From Pelosinus sp. IPA-1 (lineage in GTDB: Bacteria; Bacillota; Negativicutes; DSM-13327), in the NCBI RefSeq assembly GCF_030269905.1, contig NZ_BSVC01000001.1:682001-746000 (forward strand): 64,000 nt of DNA. The letters are read 5' to 3'. The notes beneath the pieces are model-generated. The model saw only the letters and a program-made list of their open reading frames with translations. It had not been told where the DNA came from and made no database searches. The translations under genes and the position numbers were made by a program. Position 1 is the first letter of the stretch, and each line of letters opens with the position of its first letter. This document shows, in pieces, positions 20,114 through 28,778 of this stretch.

Positions 20114-21382
20114 ATGAATCTTTTGGTTATCGGTAGTGGTGGACGGGAGCATGCACTAGTCTCCAAATTAAAAGAAAACAATAAAGTGGAAAAAATATAC
20201 TGCATTCCTGGTAATCCAGGGATTGCTGAGCTTGCTGAATGTGTTGAGATAGATAGTATGGATAATAACGCTCTCACAGCATTTGCTGCTGCTCACAACA
20301 TTAGTCTTACAGTAGTGGGTCCTGAAATGCCTTTATCTAATGGTGTTGTAGATGCCTTTAGGGCAAAAGGGCTTACGTGTTTCGGGCCTACCCAAGCTGC
20401 TGCTCGTATTGAAAGTTCAAAAACCTTTGCCAAGGAGTTAATGGAAAAGTATGATATTCCTACTGCTAAATTTGCGGTATTTAATCATGCAGATGCAGCC
20501 AAGGACTATCTAAAAATTCAAGGTGCACCTGTAGTAGTCAAAGCAGATGGCTTAGCGGCAGGTAAAGGTGTAGTGGTAGCTATGACGCTAGAGGAAGCTT
20601 TAGCGGCAGTTGATATGATTATGAGTGACGGAGTTTTTGGTCAGGCAGGCAGCCAAGTCGTAATTGAGGAATTTTTAGTAGGTGAGGAAGCATCAATCTT
20701 GGCCTTCACTGATGGGAAAACCATTATTCCTATGGTAGCTGCGCAAGATCATAAACGGGTATATGACAACGATCAAGGACCGAATACAGGAGGAATGGGG
20801 GCTTATGCGCCTGCTCCAGTGATTACCCCAGCCATTCGTGAACAAGTTCTCAAAGAAATTTTGGAGCCAACGATTAAGGCTATGGAAAGGGAAGGATGTC
20901 CCTACTCCGGGTGCTTATATTTAGGATTAATCATGACTGATGATGGTCCAAAGGTCATTGAATTTAATGCTCGTTTTGGTGATCCAGAAACGCAAGTTGT
21001 GTTACCCTTATTAAAGAGTGATTTGGTGACTGTCATGGAAGCTTGTATAAATGGGACATTAACTGATACCGCAGTAGAGTGGAAAGAGGAAGCGGCTGTG
21101 TGTATCGTATTGGCAGCAGGGGGATATCCGGCAGAATATCGTAAGGGTGATAGCATTCACGGTATTGAGGAAGCACAAAGGCAAGGTGCTTATGTGTTTC
21201 ACGCTGGCACTGTAAGTCAAAATGGCCAAGTGGTGACAAATGGTGGACGTGTTCTGGGAGTAACTGCTACATCGAAAGATATTCTACAAGCGGTAGAGAA
21301 GGCTTACAAGGCTGTAGAAAAAATAAAATTTAATGGCATGCATTATCGCAGTGATATTGCTCATCGGGCAATAAAAAGGTAG
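20114..21382 (+). CDS. purD: Phosphoribosylamine-glycine ligase PurD
   Basis: 422 aa ATP-grasp enzyme. N-terminal LVIGSGGREHALV, central PVVVKADGLAAGKGVVVA, and DHKRVYDNDQGPNTGGMGAY, EFNARFGDPETQ are diagnostic. It makes GAR from phosphoribosylamine and glycine. Last gene of the pur operon, followed directly by a strong terminator. Confidence 0.96.
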   Translation: MNLLVIGSGGREHALVSKLKENNKVEKIYCIPGNPGIAELAECVEIDSMDNNALTAFAAAHNISLTVVGPEMPLSNGVVDAFRAKGLTCFGPTQAAARIESSKTFAKELMEKYDIPTAKFAVFNHADAAKDYLKIQGAPVVVKADGLAAGKGVVVAMTLEEALAAVDMIMSDGVFGQAGSQVVIEEFLVGEEASILAFTDGKTIIPMVAAQDHKRVYDNDQGPNTGGMGAYAPAPVITPAIREQVLKEILEPTIKAMEREGCPYSGCLYLGLIMTDDGPKVIEFNARFGDPETQVVLPLLKSDLVTVMEACINGTLTDTAVEWKEEAAVCIVLAAGGYPAEYRKGDSIHGIEEAQRQGAYVFHAGTVSQNGQVVTNGGRVLGVTATSKDILQAVEKAYKAVEKIKFNGMHYRSDIAHRAIKR

Positions 21383-21412
21383 ATAGGGATTTTCCCTATC
21401 TACCTTTTTATT
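21371..21412 (+). terminator. Terminator of the pur operon
   Basis: A perfect stem (AGGTAGATAGGG / CCCTATCTACCT) with an ATTTT loop is followed by TTTTTATT and overlaps the purD stop. Confidence 0.85.
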
Positions 21413-21456
21413 ATGGAAACAAATTATAAGCTGCAAAGAAGTGAGGAAAAAATAAT

Positions 21457-21545
21457 TTAACCACAGAGGCACAGAGTGCGCAGAGGGCTATATTATCAAG
21501 ACCTATTTATCTTCTCTCTGTGATCTCTGCATCTCTGCGGTTAAA
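21457..21545. repeat. CAGAG-rich inverted repeat, copy 1
   Basis: The left side TTAACCACAGAGGCACAGAG and the right side, which ends TCTCTGCATCTCTGCGGTTAA, are imperfect inverted arms around 25 AT-rich bases. CACAGAG-type palindromic elements of this look are common between genes in many bacteria. A divergent copy lies at 62646-62800. Nothing else was seen between purD and the lyxose isomerase. Confidence 0.6.
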
Positions 21546-21620
21546 AAGATCTATAAATTATATTGTAATATCCATATTGAGTGCCAGGATTTTACATTTT
21601 AAAAACGAATATAGAATGTA

Positions 21621-22160
21621 TTATGAATGATTAACTCTTCTTATTCTGGGATCCGTAAAGACATCAGCTTCGTCTGTTGAACGGGTAGAGAATTCTGAGA
21701 TGACTGCACCTAGTTTGCCTGCTTGGAACCAATGCAAAGTATCAGGATACAATGTATATTGCTCTCCAGGGGTTAGGAGTATTTCTTTCCATACGGTATA
21801 GTACTGCTGGGATCCCCTTGGGGGCTTACAAAAAGGATGTTCTGTTTTTTCTCCTTCTACATAGAGATAGACCGTGCCATATCTACAGCGAAAAGTTTCT
21901 TCCTTGCCTGCTATATCGTTGATTGTTGGATGCTTATGCTCAGGACAAGTCTGGTGAGGCATGAGAACCATTTCTTTGGCGCACACTCTTTCCGTATTGA
22001 TATAAGTTAGTAATTGTAAACCTGTATTCTGTAGATCTTGCAAACCGAAATCTGCTATTTCAATACGAGCTTCTTCTTCCTTCGTAATAGCAATACCAGC
22101 TTGGCTGTAATAGGTAAGAACTTCTTTTAAAACCTGTTCTTTTTCTTGTTTATGGCTCAT
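21621..22160 (-). CDS. D-lyxose ketol-isomerase family protein
   Basis: 179 aa cupin-type sugar isomerase. Metal ligands are visible as CPEHKHP (two His), the Glu in GKEETFRCRYG and a His in YPDTLHWFQAG. The family interconverts D-lyxose and D-xylulose and also D-mannose and D-fructose. The ATG at 22160 follows AGGAGG and overlaps the kinase end by 11 bases. The true substrate is unknown. Confidence 0.82.
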   Translation of the reverse strand: MSHKQEKEQVLKEVLTYYSQAGIAITKEEEARIEIADFGLQDLQNTGLQLLTYINTERVCAKEMVLMPHQTCPEHKHPTINDIAGKEETFRCRYGTVYLYVEGEKTEHPFCKPPRGSQQYYTVWKEILLTPGEQYTLYPDTLHWFQAGKLGAVISEFSTRSTDEADVFTDPRIRRVNHS

Positions 22161-23097
22161 TCTGAGGCCTCCTATCCTCAATAAAGGATATTATTTCATC
22201 TATGTTTTTAATACCACTCGATGCACCTACTGCCATAACACAATGGGCACCTACTGCATTGGCGAACTGACCACAACGCCTTAAATCCCAATTGTGTATA
22301 AGTCCTGTTATAAACCCAGCAACAAAGGAATCTCCAGCCCCATTTGTATCGACAGCATGCACCTTAAAGGCTGGTAGGTAGTGCTCTTCCTGCTCATTTT
22401 TTATAAAGCATCCTTTAGAGCCGCACTTAATAACTACATTCTTAGTTCCGGCATCTAAAAATATTTTCGCCATTTCCTCTACGGTATTTTTTCCAGTGAG
22501 CATCTGTGCTTCCTCTAAGCTAGGAATGAACAAATCAAGATGGGGAAGGCAGGGGCCAATCACATTCATCCATCTGCCAGTTGGATCCCATGCCGTATCA
22601 AGTATAGTATACTTACCAATGTTCTGTGCTTTTTGCAATAATCTAGCAGTCGGCAATCCATCCAAAGCAGGCAGTAGTAAAGAGCCAGCAATAAACAAAA
22701 ATTTGCAGTTTTCAATGGGGGTAAAATTGATATCTTCTTCTATAAAAATGCCATTTGCGCCGCTATAGTAAAGAAAACTTCTTTCTCCGTCAAGATCGGA
22801 AAGCACAATAGAGGTAGAGGTACCTACCTTTGTCGTACTTTTTAAACCGTCGATGTTCACATTTTCAGATTTTAATTGGTTACTGACGAAAGAACCAAGG
22901 CCATCTTCACCGATGAGACCGATTACTCCTACATCTTCACCTAGCCTTGCTAAAGCAATGGCTGTATTTGTTGCACACCCGCCAGTATGAAGTTCCATTT
23001 TATCAACGCTGATAAGTTTACCTTTTGCCGGAAAATGGGTTACTGGTTTTGCAATGAGATCTGCAACTAGAATGCCGAGACAGATAACTTTGCTCAT
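22150..23097 (-). CDS. PfkB-family sugar kinase
   Basis: 315 aa ribokinase fold. The N-terminal substrate motif ELHTGGCATNTAIALARLG and the C-terminal catalytic motif VDTNGAGDSFVAGF (Asp base) are intact. Two ATGs are adjacent; the second (23097) has the better spacing from AGGAGG. With the aldolase and isomerase it forms a small pathway, so it probably phosphorylates a ketose. The exact substrate cannot be read from sequence. Confidence 0.85.
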   Translation of the reverse strand: MSKVICLGILVADLIAKPVTHFPAKGKLISVDKMELHTGGCATNTAIALARLGEDVGVIGLIGEDGLGSFVSNQLKSENVNIDGLKSTTKVGTSTSIVLSDLDGERSFLYYSGANGIFIEEDINFTPIENCKFLFIAGSLLLPALDGLPTARLLQKAQNIGKYTILDTAWDPTGRWMNVIGPCLPHLDLFIPSLEEAQMLTGKNTVEEMAKIFLDAGTKNVVIKCGSKGCFIKNEQEEHYLPAFKVHAVDTNGAGDSFVAGFITGLIHNWDLRRCGQFANAVGAHCVMAVGASSGIKNIDEIISFIEDRRPQNEP

Positions 23098-23130
23098 CAT
23101 GTACCTCCTGATAGGAATCGTTGATACGAA

Positions 23131-23976
23131 TTACGCTTTTCCATCACTCATAAAAGTTTGCATATGTTCTTTTACTGTTTCGTAAGTACCTTCAATTGCA
23201 AAATCCATAATTGAAAAATAAGCAGGCCTGCTATTAGCATCACAATAGGTTTTTATTTTCTCGCTAGAAGATAACTGAAGGGCAGTACCGACATTGATTT
23301 TGCGGATGCCATTTTTGATACAAGTTCTAAAGTCCATAGGACTTATTCCAGATCCACCATGTAGTACAAGGGGTACTTCTGTGGATTCTCTTAAAGCTTT
23401 TAGCCTATCAAATCGTAGCAAAGGCTCTTCAATATATTGTCCATGAAGGTTACCGATCGATACCGCTAGAGCATCTACTAAAGTACGATTGGTAAAAGTT
23501 ATGGCTTCTGCTACATCAGTGAGATGATGGTCTACGCTCTTATTGCCGTCCTCCGCTCCACCAACTTGCCCGAGTTCCGCTTCAACAGTTATGTCAAAGG
23601 AGCGTCCTAGCTTTACGATTTCTTTAGTTAAGCGAATATTATCCTCTAGTGAATAACTTGCACCATCAAACATAATAGAGCTAAAACCATTCTTAATGGC
23701 ACAAGAGATGCTTTCAAAGGAGGTACCATGATCAAAGTGTACCGCAACTGGCACATCTGCCTTATAGGCTGCTTCAATCATTATAGGCGCCATATATTCA
23801 AGGGGGGCGTGAGGGAGGTGAACTTCTGCCAATTGCAGTATAACAGGGGATCTGAGGTCTTCAGCAGCTTTAATAACGCCTCGTATTGTCTCCAAGTTGA
23901 CCACATTAAAAGCACCAACAGCATAACCTTTCTTTTTCGCATCGCCAAGAAGTGGCTTTAACGTTGTTAATGACAT
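23131..23976 (-). CDS. Class II fructose-bisphosphate-type aldolase
   Basis: 281 aa zinc-dependent aldolase of the FbaA/GatY/KbaY group. Zinc and phosphate sites: VHFDHGTSF, VEAELGQVGGAEDG, LHGGSGI and KINVGTALQ. It would split a ketose phosphate into DHAP (or its equivalent) and an aldehyde. It is first in the minus-strand trio and divergent from the sensor kinase at 24193, with a 216-base AT-rich gap between. Confidence 0.88.
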   Translation of the reverse strand: MSLTTLKPLLGDAKKKGYAVGAFNVVNLETIRGVIKAAEDLRSPVILQLAEVHLPHAPLEYMAPIMIEAAYKADVPVAVHFDHGTSFESISCAIKNGFSSIMFDGASYSLEDNIRLTKEIVKLGRSFDITVEAELGQVGGAEDGNKSVDHHLTDVAEAITFTNRTLVDALAVSIGNLHGQYIEEPLLRFDRLKALRESTEVPLVLHGGSGISPMDFRTCIKNGIRKINVGTALQLSSSEKIKTYCDANSRPAYFSIMDFAIEGTYETVKEHMQTFMSDGKA

Positions 23977-24192
23977 GTTTTTTCCTCCTCATTAAAATCG
24001 ATAAGAAAAATAAATATTGCCTAAAGAAGACTATAGAAGATAGTATAAGATCTAGATAGATATAAATCATCTGTACTATGTCACAAGTAGTAAGTTACAA
24101 ATGTCATTAACTGAATATTCAAAAATAATGTTGTATGCTGTAGATTTATGTTTCGTCCCAGCATGGATAGTCAGTGAATAGGGGATAAAAAA

Positions 24193-25509
24193 ATGAATCA
24201 CAAGAATCTCTATATACTAAGAATGATGATGTTTTTTGTAAATTTTATTATTATCTTATTTATGTCAATTATTATTTATGAAACGACGGAACTGATTTGT
24301 GAAAATTATATGGCAAGGGAATTCTTGGAAAAGATAAAATACATCCCCACTACACCTTGGAAAGTGCCTCTATTTTCCATATCTCTTCTTACTATATTTA
24401 TGATAGGGGTTGGAATACGGGAAAAGTTTGGTGAGTATGTCAAACCAGTGCTTTATCTATTTTCCATAGTAGATATACTGCTTTGCATTGCGATTATGTA
24501 TTATCTAAATATGAGCTATAAGGGAGTGGTACTACTTTCCATTGTCAATATTATCGTTTATATCGAAGGAAATAAGAAAAAGTACTTATTTCTTATTTCA
24601 ACAGTACTTGTTTATATGCTGTTTGATTATGATATTTTTTCGATTCGGTTTAACTTGTTTTCCCTTAACGACTACATACAACATTATACATTTTCTCAGC
24701 GTCTTTATATTTTTGGTATTCGCAATATGTTGTTTTCAATAAATGAAGTATTATTTATCCTCTTTATGATTTTAGTCATTCAGAATCAAGTAGACGAAAA
24801 GAAAAAAATTAAAGAATTATATGATGAGTTGTATCAAACAGCGGAAGAATCAAAAATAGTTAACATTCAATTGCAGGAGTATAGTAGAAAATCAGAGGAC
24901 ATGGTGAAGACTAAGGAACGCAATCGTCTGGCTAGAGAAATTCACGATACAATAGGTCATACTCTCACAGGTATCGCTACAGGACTTGAGGCCTGCATTG
25001 AAATTATAGATTGGGATGTAAAAAAGACGAAAAGCCAGATGATCAAAATATCGGAACTTTCAAAAGAGGGGCTGTTGGAAGTAAGACGCTCCGTAAGTGA
25101 ATTAAGGCCAGATGCAACTGAAAGGTTATCCCTTATCCCCGCAATCCAAAAGCTTGCCGACAATATTACGGAATGTACAAAAACCAAAGTTAATTTGAGT
25201 ATAGTTGGAGCGGTTAGAAAACTTTGGATCGAAGAAGAGGAAACGGCCTATCGCTTTATTCAGGAGGGCATCACTAATGCGGTGCGTCATGGAAAAGCAA
25301 AGGAAATTAATATTAGTTTTCAATTTAATCATAATACGATAAAAATTGAAATTATTGATGACGGGATTGGTTGTGCCGTAATTGAAGAGGGGTTTGGTTT
25401 GAGTCACATTAGAGAAATGGTTGGACTTTTAAATGGGAAAACAAATTTTTTTAGTCAAATAGGTACAGGCTTTACTATGTATGCTGAATTGCCTATAAGG
25501 TGGAGGTGA
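24193..25509 (+). CDS. Membrane sensor histidine kinase, NarL-partner type
   Basis: 438 aa. Six or seven hydrophobic segments fill the first 200 residues, followed by a coiled coil. A HisKA_3 dimerisation domain has His251 in LAREIHDTIGHTLTG. The ATPase domain shows EGITNAVRHGKA and IDDGIGC. It has almost no extracytoplasmic domain, so it may read the signal through a partner, possibly the anchored binding protein two genes on. The regulator starts four bases later. Confidence 0.88.
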   Translation: MNHKNLYILRMMMFFVNFIIILFMSIIIYETTELICENYMAREFLEKIKYIPTTPWKVPLFSISLLTIFMIGVGIREKFGEYVKPVLYLFSIVDILLCIAIMYYLNMSYKGVVLLSIVNIIVYIEGNKKKYLFLISTVLVYMLFDYDIFSIRFNLFSLNDYIQHYTFSQRLYIFGIRNMLFSINEVLFILFMILVIQNQVDEKKKIKELYDELYQTAEESKIVNIQLQEYSRKSEDMVKTKERNRLAREIHDTIGHTLTGIATGLEACIEIIDWDVKKTKSQMIKISELSKEGLLEVRRSVSELRPDATERLSLIPAIQKLADNITECTKTKVNLSIVGAVRKLWIEEEETAYRFIQEGITNAVRHGKAKEINISFQFNHNTIKIEIIDDGIGCAVIEEGFGLSHIREMVGLLNGKTNFFSQIGTGFTMYAELPIRWR

Positions 25510-25513
25510 AAGT

Positions 25514-26185
25514 ATGATAAAAGTTTTAATTGTTGAAGATCAGGAAATTATAAGGCAGAGTCTTGAAATCATGCTACATAACAAAGCTGGCATCGAAATT
25601 GTTGGAACAGCAGAAAATGGCAAAGAAGTATTAAAACTGGTTAAGAAGCTTTTGCCGGATGTAATCTTAATGGATATTCGTATGCCAGAAATGGATGGAG
25701 TACAATGCATTGAGATTGTAAAAGAAGCCTTTCCCAAAACCAAAATAATCGTTTTAACTACCTTTGATGATGATGAGTATGTATTTAATGCCTTAAAAAA
25801 TGGTGCAAGCGGGTATTTACTAAAAGGAATTTCAGTAAAGGAACTGGTAGAGGCTATTAAAATCGTCTATGGTGGCGGTGCATTAATTAATCCTAATATA
25901 GCAGTAAAGGTTTTTAAGTTTTTTTCTCAGATGGCACATGCAGATTATATAGTAAGTGTGGCGAAAGATGCCATCAAAGATTTAAGCAAAAATGAAATGA
26001 AAATTATACAGTTTATTGGGATGGGTATGTCCAATAAGGAAATAACAGAAAAACTAAAATTCAGTGAGGGAACGATAAGGAATTATATAAGTAGTATTTT
26101 AAGTAAACTTAGCTTACGTGATAGAACACAGATTGCTATCTATGCGGTGCAATCAGGTTTAACTATAAAAGAAGTGAATGATTAG
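25514..26185 (+). CDS. NarL/FixJ-type response regulator
   Basis: 223 aa. Receiver domain with E8/D9 and phosphoacceptor D54 (ILMDIRMPEMDG), T and K sites (LTTFDDDEY, YLLKG). The C-terminal LuxR-type helix-turn-helix runs through GMSNKEITEKLKFSEGTIRN. It is likely to control the divergent aldolase operon, the ABC transporter genes, or both. GGAGGTGAAAG precedes the ATG. Confidence 0.92.
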   Translation: MIKVLIVEDQEIIRQSLEIMLHNKAGIEIVGTAENGKEVLKLVKKLLPDVILMDIRMPEMDGVQCIEIVKEAFPKTKIIVLTTFDDDEYVFNALKNGASGYLLKGISVKELVEAIKIVYGGGALINPNIAVKVFKFFSQMAHADYIVSVAKDAIKDLSKNEMKIIQFIGMGMSNKEITEKLKFSEGTIRNYISSILSKLSLRDRTQIAIYAVQSGLTIKEVND

Positions 26186-26186
26186 C

Positions 26187-27515
26187 ATGAGAATACAGTT
26201 ACGAAATGTAAGAAAAAAAAGCGTAGTCTTGACCTTTTTTGTTTTATTATTTCTTACCGCCTTAAGCTTTCAAATCTATCAGCTAAATCAACCTGTTGTT
26301 CTTGAAATTGGTGTGTTTGCGGGAAGCTACTGGGATGTTCCCATTCAAGACAGTAATAAATTTTTTGATGAGGCTATTGCCGAATTTGAAAAAGAGAATC
26401 CAGGAGTAAAAGTCAAATACAGAAGCGGAACTCTAAAACGAAATTATTCGGAATGGTTATCACAAAAGATTATAAAAGGCAATGAGCCAGATATTTTCTG
26501 CATTCTCCCTAAGGATTTTAATACCTTTGTGTCCATCGGAATTTTAAGAGATCTAGATAAAGACATCACTCGTGACCCCCAATTTGATACAAACAAATTG
26601 TATGCAAATGCAATCCAATCTGGGCAATTTCAAGGACATCAATATGCACTACCAAGCGAAATAGCTCCCGCTTTGATGTTTGTCAATAAGACTCTTCTCA
26701 CCAAAGAAGGAATTAGTATACCAAAGGGAGATTGGACCTGGGATGATTTTTATGATATATGCAAAAAAGTGACTAAGGATACAGATGGAGATGGGCAAAT
26801 TGACCAATTTGGTACATTTGGCTTTGGCTGGCAGGACGCTGTCTATACAAACGGACAAAGGCTTTTTGCACCCGATGGTAGTGCCGCTTATTTCGATAAT
26901 CCTGGGGTTTTAGAAGCGGTGGAATTTGTAATGAAACTCAATAGTTTACATCCTAATGCTAGAGTTACATCCAATGATTTTGATGCGGGTAGGGTAGCCT
27001 TTCGGCCCTTTTTATTCTCTACCTATAAAGCATATAAGCCATATCCTTATCGCGTGAAAAAATATGGTCAATTTGAGTGGGAATGTATAAAGCTACCGAA
27101 AGGTCCGAGAGGGAAGAATGTTTCTGAACTACATAGTTTACTGATGGGGATCAGTTCTCGGACAAGACATGAAAAGGAAGCTTGGGAATTTTTGAAATTT
27201 TTAGTGTACAAAGAAAGCACCCAAACCAATGTACTAAAATATTCTTATGGTATCCCTGTATTACGCTACATTACAGAATCAGAGTTTGGTGAGCGTGTTT
27301 TTTCAGCAGTTAGCCCAGAAGAAACATTTATAAATAAATCCCTGCTAAGTGAAGTAATTGAACAGTCAATTGTTACACCAAAATTCCAAAAATACGAAGA
27401 AGCAGTTACAATGGCGGATAAAGAGATTTTTCAAGCAGTTACGATGGAGGTGGATGCAGGTAAAGCACTAGATGAGTTAAATAAGGATGTAAACAACTTT
27501 TTGAAAAATAATTAA
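26187..27515 (+). CDS. Membrane-anchored extracellular solute-binding protein
   Basis: About 442 aa. A signal anchor (about residues 12-30) lacks a lipobox cysteine, so the protein probably stays tethered. The body is a MalE-type sugar-binding fold (EFEKENPGVKVKYRSG, KGNEPDIFCILP, GVDTDGDGQIDQFG-like calcium-loop DTDGDGQIDQFG). It is translationally linked to the kinase/regulator pair rather than to permease genes, so a sensing role is likely. An ATG at 26178 is possible; 26187 has better spacing from GAAGTG. Confidence 0.82.
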   Translation: MRIQLRNVRKKSVVLTFFVLLFLTALSFQIYQLNQPVVLEIGVFAGSYWDVPIQDSNKFFDEAIAEFEKENPGVKVKYRSGTLKRNYSEWLSQKIIKGNEPDIFCILPKDFNTFVSIGILRDLDKDITRDPQFDTNKLYANAIQSGQFQGHQYALPSEIAPALMFVNKTLLTKEGISIPKGDWTWDDFYDICKKVTKDTDGDGQIDQFGTFGFGWQDAVYTNGQRLFAPDGSAAYFDNPGVLEAVEFVMKLNSLHPNARVTSNDFDAGRVAFRPFLFSTYKAYKPYPYRVKKYGQFEWECIKLPKGPRGKNVSELHSLLMGISSRTRHEKEAWEFLKFLVYKESTQTNVLKYSYGIPVLRYITESEFGERVFSAVSPEETFINKSLLSEVIEQSIVTPKFQKYEEAVTMADKEIFQAVTMEVDAGKALDELNKDVNNFLKNN

Positions 27516-27541
27516 AATAAGTAAATAAAATCTATCAGAAT

Positions 27542-27585
27542 ATTCGGTTATATTTGTCATTGCCTAGTGACAAATATAACCGAAT
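27542..27585. repeat. Perfect 18-bp inverted repeat
   Basis: ATTCGGTTATATTTGTCA and its exact complement flank an 8-base loop. There is no U-tract on either strand. It lies between the anchored binding protein and the ABC binding protein, 85 bases before the latter. It may be an operator or a weak terminator. Confidence 0.6.
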
Positions 27586-27669
27586 AGTTATGACAGAAGA
27601 CATATGATTTTAGTTCACAATAAATTTATAATAGGCTTGTAAATATAAATCAATAGGTGGAGGGTTAGT

Positions 27670-28629
27670 ATGAAAAAAGTATTGTCAATGGTATTGGCCC
27701 TGGTTTTTTGTATAGGCTTACTTGCAGGGTGCTCTAAGTCTGTTGATCAGCCAAAGGCAACTGAGACTGCGAAGAAATACAAGTTTGGATATACTTGTAT
27801 GACAATGAACAACCCCTTCTTTATTACTCTTGAAAAATCAATCCGAGAAGCAGTGGAAAAGGATGGCGGTACTCTTATTACTCTAGACCCTCAGCTGGAT
27901 ACACAAAAACAAATTGCACAAGTTGAGGACATGATTGCCCAGAAAGTAGATCTTATTTTCTTAAATCCCGTTGACTGGAAAGGAATTAAACCGGCACTGG
28001 ATGCGGCTAAGAAGGCAAATATTCCTGTAGTTAATTTTGATGCCCAAGTATTTGACAAAGAGTTAGTCAATTCTATTGTGGTATCTGATAATTTTAACGC
28101 TGGTAAAGTTTGTGGCGAGGATCTTGTAAAAATGATGCCAAATGGCGGAAAAATTGCGGTTATTGATTCACCAACTATGAAATCTGTTATTGATCGAATT
28201 GATGGTTTCTTTGCCGGCCTTGGCGACAAAAAAGATAAGTTTACTGTAGTTGCTCAACAAGATGGAAAAGGACAGCTGGAGATATCCATGCCAATAGCAG
28301 AAGCTATGCTTCAAGCCAATCCTGATGTGAAAGCATTTATGGGAGGAAATGACCCAACAGCTCTTGGTATTATCGCTGCTCTTAAAACTGCAAATAAAAA
28401 AGGCATATTAGTTTATGGTGTTGATGGTGCGCCTGAATCGAAAGCAGCTATTAAAGATGGTGATATGACAGGAACTGGTGCTCAATCTCCAATTAACATT
28501 GGTAAGGAATCTTATAAAATAGGCATGCAAATTCTTAAAGGTGAGAAGTATGAAAAGAATGTACCTGTTAAGACAGAACTTATTAATAAGGATAATGTAG
28601 ATAAATTTGGTATTAAGAATTGGCAATAA
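27670..28629 (+). CDS. Sugar ABC transporter substrate-binding lipoprotein, RbsB type
   Basis: 319 aa. Signal peptide with lipobox LLAGC (Cys21). The periplasmic-binding-protein type I fold starts YKFGYTCMTMNNPFF and has LNPVDWKGI, VDGAPESKAAIKDG and GIKNW at the end. It delivers a pentose- or hexose-type sugar to the transporter that follows. GGTGGAGGG precedes the ATG. Ribose is only one option; the neighbouring isomerase suggests lyxose, mannose or a related ketose. Confidence 0.9.
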   Translation: MKKVLSMVLALVFCIGLLAGCSKSVDQPKATETAKKYKFGYTCMTMNNPFFITLEKSIREAVEKDGGTLITLDPQLDTQKQIAQVEDMIAQKVDLIFLNPVDWKGIKPALDAAKKANIPVVNFDAQVFDKELVNSIVVSDNFNAGKVCGEDLVKMMPNGGKIAVIDSPTMKSVIDRIDGFFAGLGDKKDKFTVVAQQDGKGQLEISMPIAEAMLQANPDVKAFMGGNDPTALGIIAALKTANKKGILVYGVDGAPESKAAIKDGDMTGTGAQSPINIGKESYKIGMQILKGEKYEKNVPVKTELINKDNVDKFGIKNWQ

Positions 28630-28651
28630 TTCTTACATAGGTTAGTTAGCA

Positions 28652-28693
28652 GTCAGAAAGTTTTATCTGGGATAACCAAATAAAACTTTCTGA
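28652..28693 (+). other. Intercistronic hairpin after the binding-protein gene
   Basis: GTCAGAAAGTTTTAT and ATAAAACTTTCTGAC form a perfect 15-bp stem with an 11-12 base loop and are followed by ATTCTTATTATC. Such hairpins often keep binding-protein mRNA more abundant than the downstream transporter mRNA. Confidence 0.6.
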
Positions 28694-28778
28694 CATTCTT
28701 ATTATCGGCAAAAAAAAATCGAAATGTAGTTGTTGAATCAGTGCAAGAGTGATTACGAAAAGCAAAGTAGGTGAAGTG

